Assembly: GCA_965200615.1 (NCBI GenBank)
Contig: OZ241377.1
Location: forward strand, 372,001-436,000
DNA length: 64,000 nt
Direction of reading: 5' to 3'
Source: Bin5 sp965200615
Lineage (GTDB): Bacteria > Chloroflexota > Anaerolineae > Caldilineales > Caldilineaceae
The notes under the pieces are model-generated. The model saw only the letters and a program-made list of their open reading frames with translations, had not been told where the DNA came from and made no database searches. A program made the translations under genes and the position numbers. Below, one piece after another: positions 59,826 to 64,000 of this stretch (positions are counted from its first letter, which is position 1; each line of letters opens with the position of its first letter).

Positions 59826-61046
59826 GTGCGCTCGCAGCTATTCTACGCTGTCTACGTTCCCACCTTTATTCTATCCTTCTGCCAGGGGATGCTGGCGCTG
59901 CTGCTGCCGGTATACGTGATCGATCTGGGGCTGTCCTTCAGCCTGATCGGCATTGTGCTGGGCAGTTATGGCATTGGAACGCTGCTTGGAGATCTGCCTG
60001 CCGGGGGCATTCAGGACCGCATCGAAAACCGTCTTTCGATGATTATCGGTATCTGCGTGATGGGGCTGGGGATGCTGGCCCTGAGCTTGTCCATGCGCTT
60101 TATCACGCTGGTGATCTGCGGGATCTCGATTGGCGCCGGCGCGGCGTTGTGGAACGTCTCCCGGCACGCATACCTGGCCAACAATACGCTCAACGCCAGT
60201 CGCGGGCGGGCCATCTCGATCTTCGGCGGCGTCAACCGCATCGGCATGTTCGCGGGCCCGATTATAGGGGGATATCTGAGCGCGGAGGCGGGCATGCATA
60301 CCGCCTTTGCCTTCTGCGGCGTTGTCGCGCTGCTGGCGTTGATCTTTCCGCTCCTGTTCGTACACGACAGCCTGGCCGAAGTGCCGTCGAAACAACAGGT
60401 GTCAATGGCGCTTTCCTACGGGCGCATGCTGACCTTTCTGCGCCGCAATGTCTGGCTGGTGACGCCGGCCGGTTTCGGCATGATCTGTGCGCAGACGATC
60501 CGCGCCGGCCGGCAGAGCATCATCCCGCTCTACGCGGCGTCTATACTGGGCCTGGACGTGGAGCGCATCGGCCTGGTGATGGGGGTCGCCGCGGCGGTGG
60601 ATATGTCGATGTTCTATCCGGCCGGCTATGTGATGGACCGCTTCGGACGCAAGTTCGCCTACGTGCCTTCGTTCCTGTTGCAGGCGCTGGGCATGGCCCT
60701 GATTCCCCTGACCGGCTCATTTGCGGCGCTGATGGCGGTCACGTCGCTGATCGGTTTCGGCAACGGGCTTGGCTCGGGGACGATGTTGACGCTGGGCGCG
60801 GATCTGGCGCCGCCGAAGGGTGAGGGCATGGGCGCGTTTCTGGGGCTGTGGCGGCTGATAGGCGACACCGGGCACACGAGCGCCCCCATCATCGTCGGCA
60901 CGATTGCCGATGCCTTAAGTCTGGCGCCGTCGATCTACGTTATCGCCGTTATCGGGTTGGGGGCTGGCTCGGTCCTGGGCCTGTTTGTGCCGGAGACGCT
61001 GAAGAAGGGGACGACGGTCGGCGCGGAGCCGGCTGCTTCGGGGTAG
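59826..61046 (+). CDS. MFS transporter (xylose cluster)
   Basis: A 406-residue MFS protein with 12 predicted helices. LLGDLPAGGIQDRIENRLSMIIG and MFYPAGYVMDRFGRKFAYVPSF are the two halves' motif A blocks. A GAGGAG site lies ~8 nt before GTG 59826. It is unlike the two paralogues at 45-50 kb, and being after xylAB it may import a pentose or export a product; direction is unknown. Confidence 0.9.
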   Translation: MRSQLFYAVYVPTFILSFCQGMLALLLPVYVIDLGLSFSLIGIVLGSYGIGTLLGDLPAGGIQDRIENRLSMIIGICVMGLGMLALSLSMRFITLVICGISIGAGAALWNVSRHAYLANNTLNASRGRAISIFGGVNRIGMFAGPIIGGYLSAEAGMHTAFAFCGVVALLALIFPLLFVHDSLAEVPSKQQVSMALSYGRMLTFLRRNVWLVTPAGFGMICAQTIRAGRQSIIPLYAASILGLDVERIGLVMGVAAAVDMSMFYPAGYVMDRFGRKFAYVPSFLLQALGMALIPLTGSFAALMAVTSLIGFGNGLGSGTMLTLGADLAPPKGEGMGAFLGLWRLIGDTGHTSAPIIVGTIADALSLAPSIYVIAVIGLGAGSVLGLFVPETLKKGTTVGAEPAASG

Positions 61047-61056
61047 GAAAAAAGAG

Positions 61057-61065
61057 TGGTACAAT
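61057..61065 (+). promoter_or_regulatory. Extended -10 upstream of 61103 gene
   Basis: TGGTACAAT fits the extended -10 pattern TGn-TAnAAT. It lies 37 nt before the small gene, with no clear -35. Confidence 0.4.
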
Positions 61066-61102
61066 TTGGGACCATATCCAAAGGATACAGAGAAGGAATC
61101 TA

Positions 61103-61324
61103 ATGATGAAAGATCAAACAAGCAAAGAGCGGCTTGAGGAAATTCAGAAGATCTATCGATCTTTGGGGCTTGAGTCTGAGGAGGTTCGAAAGTACCTCGC
61201 CGCACTTGGCACTCTGTCAAAACAATCGGAACAGAAGCACCCCGTCGTTTTCATAGAAGCTGGAATTACGTCTAGCAGCCACGGAGAGATCAAAGATGCC
61301 GGACTGGAATCAGCTTCTAAATGA
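61103..61324 (+). CDS. Small protein upstream of SDH-type protease
   Basis: A 73-residue protein starting MMKDQTSKERLEEIQKIYRSLGLESEEVRKYLAAL, mainly helical and charged, with a Gly/Ser-rich end. GAAGGAATC precedes the ATG. It overlaps the protease gene by 29 nt in another frame, so the two are probably co-expressed. No family is recognised. Confidence 0.55.
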   Translation: MMKDQTSKERLEEIQKIYRSLGLESEEVRKYLAALGTLSKQSEQKHPVVFIEAGITSSSHGEIKDAGLESASK

Positions 61325-62205
61325 GATAAATGCTGCTGGTAGTACACATGACATTATTCGTCGGCGATATCTGAGAAAACTTCATGAACTAACCAGTCGG
61401 AATGTTATTATCTACTATTCAGGTTGGTTACAGAAGCGAAACTTGGAAGGATGTAGAGGTAAACGACGCGGACAAAAACGGACTCATGACCGTAATGCAT
61501 CAGCTGGACCACGACATAGGTCTGGATCTGATCCTTCATACGCCCGGGGGTGAAACCGCCGCCACTGAATCTCTGGTTGACTATCTTCGTGCCATGTTCG
61601 GTACAGACATCCGGGCGTTCGTTCCTCAACTTGCTTTGTCGGCCGGTACCATGATTGCTTGCGCTTGTAAAGTAATTTACATGGGAAAACAGTCTAGTCT
61701 CGGCCCAATTGACCCGCAGTTTGGCGGCATACCAGCGCACGGGGTCGTGGAGGAGTTCGAACGCGCGCATCAGGAAATCAGCGAAGATCCAAGCAAAATT
61801 CCTGTCTGGCAGCCGATCATTGCCAAATATCCACCCACCTTCATCGGAGAGTGCGAGAAAGCAATCGAGTGGTCCAATGAGATGGTTACAGAATGGCTCC
61901 GGACGGGGATGCTAAATGGTCTAGAAACGAAAGAGCAACAGAGTAAAATTAAGAATATAGTCGCTAGTCTCACCGATCACGCGCTGTCAAAATCCCACGA
62001 CCGGCATCTCTCGCTCGACACCTGCAAGGAAATTGGGCTTAAGGTGAGTAGATTGGAAGATGATCAACCATTACAGGATGCAGTTCTTTCTGTGCACCAC
62101 GCTTGTATCCACACTTTGGGAGCAACATCTGCATTCAAAATTATCGAAAACCACGAAGGAAGAGCTTTCATTCAGAGTGCTCACCAAGTTGCTGTCCAAG
62201 CGTAA
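61296..62205 (+). pseudogene. SDH-family (ClpP-like) serine protease, frameshifted
   Basis: The first frame (61296 onward) reads DWNQLLNEINAAGSTHDIIRRRYLRKLHELTSRNVIIYYSGWLQKRNLEG; the family then continues VEVNDADKNGLMTVMHQLDHDIGLDLILHTPGGETAATESL in the next frame. The extra T at 61452 explains the shift (GGA-T-GTA). The nucleophile motif is LALSAGTMIACACK; GKQSSLGPIDPQFGGIPAHGV and IGECEKAIEWSNEMV are characteristic of the Pfam SDH_sah group, related to the Clp/SppA fold. Restored length is ~302 residues. Loss of frame or sequence error. Confidence 0.82.
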
Positions 62206-62244
62206 ACGAAGAGAAATAAGGACAGAGTTTTTGGGAGCCGACCC

Positions 62245-63489
62245 CTAGTAACGAGTCCCCATCGGCTGAAAGCGCCAGTAGCTGAGCGAACGCCACAACC
62301 ACTCGAAGGGCCCAAAGCGGTAGTAGCGCAGCCACAGCGGTGACACAACCAGTTGGACCACCCAGATCGCGGCGACAATGCAGATCTGCCCTACCCGTTC
62401 GACCGAACCGAACAGCCCCAGGCCGTGGCCGTAGAAGATGGCCGTGGCCAGGATCGTCTGCAGCAGATAGTTCGACAGGGCGGTCCGCCCCACCGCAGCC
62501 AGCGCATTCTGCAGCCAGGGCAGCGCGTCCGACCGGGCGAAAAGCGTCAGGAGTCCGATGTAGGCGGCGCTGACGAAGAGGCTGCCCCAGTAGTTCGGCT
62601 GCGCGCCGGGGCCGAACTGGGAGTACTCCATCGACCAGCTGTTGGCGAAGTTCTGGACTACGCCCCAGCTCACGACAGGCAGGCCGATGGCGAGTCCGAG
62701 GATAACCATACCGACGTAGAAGCCGCGCGAACGACTGCCTGTCAGCACGCCCCACCGGAAGAGCGCCATCCCTATCAGCATCAGGCCCCCGGCGCGCCAC
62801 AGCGCCCAGAACAGAAGCCCAAACGTCTGAAATTCGACGGTTGTGGGCACGCGGGCATCCATTTGCTCAAGCCAGCCGCCCCGGTAGGAGGCCACTTCCT
62901 CCGCGATCGTCGCGGCAGCCGGCCGCCAGTCGGCCCGTAGCTCCTGCAGCATTTCAGGCGGAGTAAACTGCATTGTCAGGCTTGTAGCCAGCAGGATCAG
63001 AGCAGGGATCGAGACTACGAGAATACCCAGCGCCATCTGCCAGCCGGGCCGCAGCCGCCGCAGCCAGTAGACCCAGAAGCCGCACAGCGCGTAGGCCACG
63101 AGAATGTCGCCGGACCAGAGCAGGTAGGCGTGGGCAAGACCGATGAGCAGCAGCCAGAAGGTGCGGCGGTAGTGCAGGCCCCAGGCGCGCTGCCCGCGCG
63201 CGTCCAGTTTTTCGCTCATCAGCACGATGCCTGCGCCGAAGAGGAGGGAGAAGATAGTCATGAACTTCTGATCGGCGAAGACGTGGCTTAGCGTCCATAC
63301 CCAGCGGTTAGCCCCGGTCAGATCGCCGTAGACGGTCGGGTTGAAATAAGCGGCTGCGGGCATGGCGAAGCCCTGAATGTTCATGATCAGAATGCCCAGC
63401 AGCGCGAAGCCGCGCAGGATGTCGATGGCGACGATGCGTTCGGCCGGGCGGGTCGGGGCGGTTACGGGCTGGTTCGATTCAGAGGACAT
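62245..63489 (-). CDS. DUF418 membrane protein
   Basis: A 414-residue integral membrane protein of the DUF418/YeiB group, with about 9-10 helices: IVAIDILRGFALLGILIMNIQGFA at the N-terminus, TIFSLLFGAGIVL, and C-terminal AAVGRTALSNYLLQTILATAIFYGHGLGLFG, which match the family. Such proteins are related to acyltransferase/heparan-alpha-glucosaminide N-acetyltransferase folds; function unknown. ATG 63489. Confidence 0.9.
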   Translation of the reverse strand: MSSESNQPVTAPTRPAERIVAIDILRGFALLGILIMNIQGFAMPAAAYFNPTVYGDLTGANRWVWTLSHVFADQKFMTIFSLLFGAGIVLMSEKLDARGQRAWGLHYRRTFWLLLIGLAHAYLLWSGDILVAYALCGFWVYWLRRLRPGWQMALGILVVSIPALILLATSLTMQFTPPEMLQELRADWRPAAATIAEEVASYRGGWLEQMDARVPTTVEFQTFGLLFWALWRAGGLMLIGMALFRWGVLTGSRSRGFYVGMVILGLAIGLPVVSWGVVQNFANSWSMEYSQFGPGAQPNYWGSLFVSAAYIGLLTLFARSDALPWLQNALAAVGRTALSNYLLQTILATAIFYGHGLGLFGSVERVGQICIVAAIWVVQLVVSPLWLRYYRFGPFEWLWRSLSYWRFQPMGTRY

Positions 63490-63668
63490 ACATATGCCTT
63501 CAAGTAGAGAGGGAAGAGGATAGAGAGCGACTCTGACTCCCCCTTTTGCACTCCTCAGCTTGGTGGAAGAGAACGGAGATTCTTACCCTTATACGCTGGC
63601 GCGCACGTTTTATTGCCGCATAGACATTCTGTTCAGGGTGACGGCGCGATGTGGATAGCGACTGGAGT

Positions 63669-64000
63669 TCAAATGCGCTCCAGATTGGCCTTGATTGAAT
63701 TCAACACGTCGTCGAACATCGCCGCGGTCAAGCGGCCGGTGTTAGTGTTCTGGCGGCTGACGTGGTAGGAGGCGTAGAGGCGAGGGAGGCCGGCGGGGAG
63801 GGCGTGGGCGGCGCCGTGGGAGAAGGTGAGGCGGGGAAGATCGCGGCCGAGCTCGCGCAGGGCGCGCAGGTAGCCGTCGAAGGCGATCTTGCCGAGCGCG
63901 AGCACCGCTTGCAGGCGTGGCAGCAGGGCCAGCTCCTGCACGAGCCAGCTGCGGCAGTTATCCAGCTCGGCGGCGGTGGGCCGGTTTTTGGGCGGTACGC
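63669..64000 (-). CDS. Uracil-DNA glycosylase, family 4/5-like (cut by window edge)
   Basis: The C-terminal ~110 residues of a base-excision repair uracil-DNA glycosylase of the UDGa/UDGb type. VPPKNRPTAAELDNCRSWLVQELALLPRLQAVLALGKIAFDGYL, then SHGAAHALP and ASYHVSRQNTNTGRLTAAMF, the conserved H-x-S-x-x-N-x-x-T-G-R-L motif. The 5' part lies outside the window; the N-terminal Fe-S cysteines cannot be seen except one in DNC. Confidence 0.9.
   Translation of the reverse strand, partial: VPPKNRPTAAELDNCRSWLVQELALLPRLQAVLALGKIAFDGYLRALRELGRDLPRLTFSHGAAHALPAGLPRLYASYHVSRQNTNTGRLTAAMFDDVLNSIKANLERI

Overview
The window looks like a high-GC bacterial chromosome, most likely Chloroflexota (Caldilineales/Anaerolineae-like). 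This is inferred from RNase J, a type I F420 ligase (CofE), an EF2563/YqeB molybdenum-hydroxylase protein, paired GS-I paralogues, plant-type LRRs and frequent GTG starts. No rRNA or species marker is present, so the placement is tentative.

Layout. 1-0.9 kb: a PIN toxin with an unusual partner. 1.0-9.0 kb: rph, a LacI regulator, a MoxR/DUF58 pair, a carboxypeptidase-regulatory-like repeat protein and a sugar-binding lipoprotein. 9.7-20.9 kb: a complete type III-A CRISPR-Cas locus in one orientation (cas10, csm2-5, CARF-HEPN effector, csx15, cas6, cas1, cas2, six-repeat array). Its cas10 carries a 1-nt frameshift and an HN instead of an HD motif. 20.9-22.1 kb: a small ORF and an LRR gene with a stop where a Trp is expected. 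22.2-24.9 kb: a minus-strand WecG/GT4/Sua5 operon. 25-33.5 kb: yqeB-cofE, tRNA-Arg(CCG), aminotransferase, leucyl aminopeptidase, a membrane protein, DUF433 with a toxin stump, and a molybdopterin oxidoreductase. 33.8-42.9 kb: two glutamine synthetases, RNase J, FtsK and a haloalkane-dehalogenase-like hydrolase. 43.0-44.8 kb: an ATPase plus PIN-like pair, a candidate defence cassette. 44.9-52.2 kb: a LolA-like protein, two paralogous MFS transporters flanking a GH32-like gene split by an IS5-type element, and a sulfatase. 52.2-54.6 kb: a class III aminotransferase and a VapBC-like pair. 54.6-61.0 kb: a sugar catabolism cluster (Gfo/Idh/MocA, RhaM, lactonase-like amidohydrolase, XylA, XylB, MFS). 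61.1-62.2 kb: a small gene overlapping a frameshifted SDH-type serine protease. The end holds a DUF418 protein and a partial uracil-DNA glycosylase.

How the genes work together. The type III-A locus has every part of a cyclic-oligoadenylate pathway: a GGDD palm in Cas10, a CARF-HEPN RNase with DxTHG and RX4H motifs, and Csx15, proposed as a ring nuclease. The broken cas10 frame and HN motif raise the question of whether it works today. Four accessory cassettes (cas operon, ATPase-PIN, VapBC, SDH) have extended -10 promoter-like sequences upstream. Several genes are broken by small lesions: cas10 -1, SDH +1, LRR TGG to TGA, a 7-bp duplication in the transposase, and an IS in the GH32-like gene. 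This indicates either ongoing decay of accessory genes or assembly errors; read-level data would separate the two. Two families of short dispersed repeats litter intergenic DNA, and one also lies inside coding frames.
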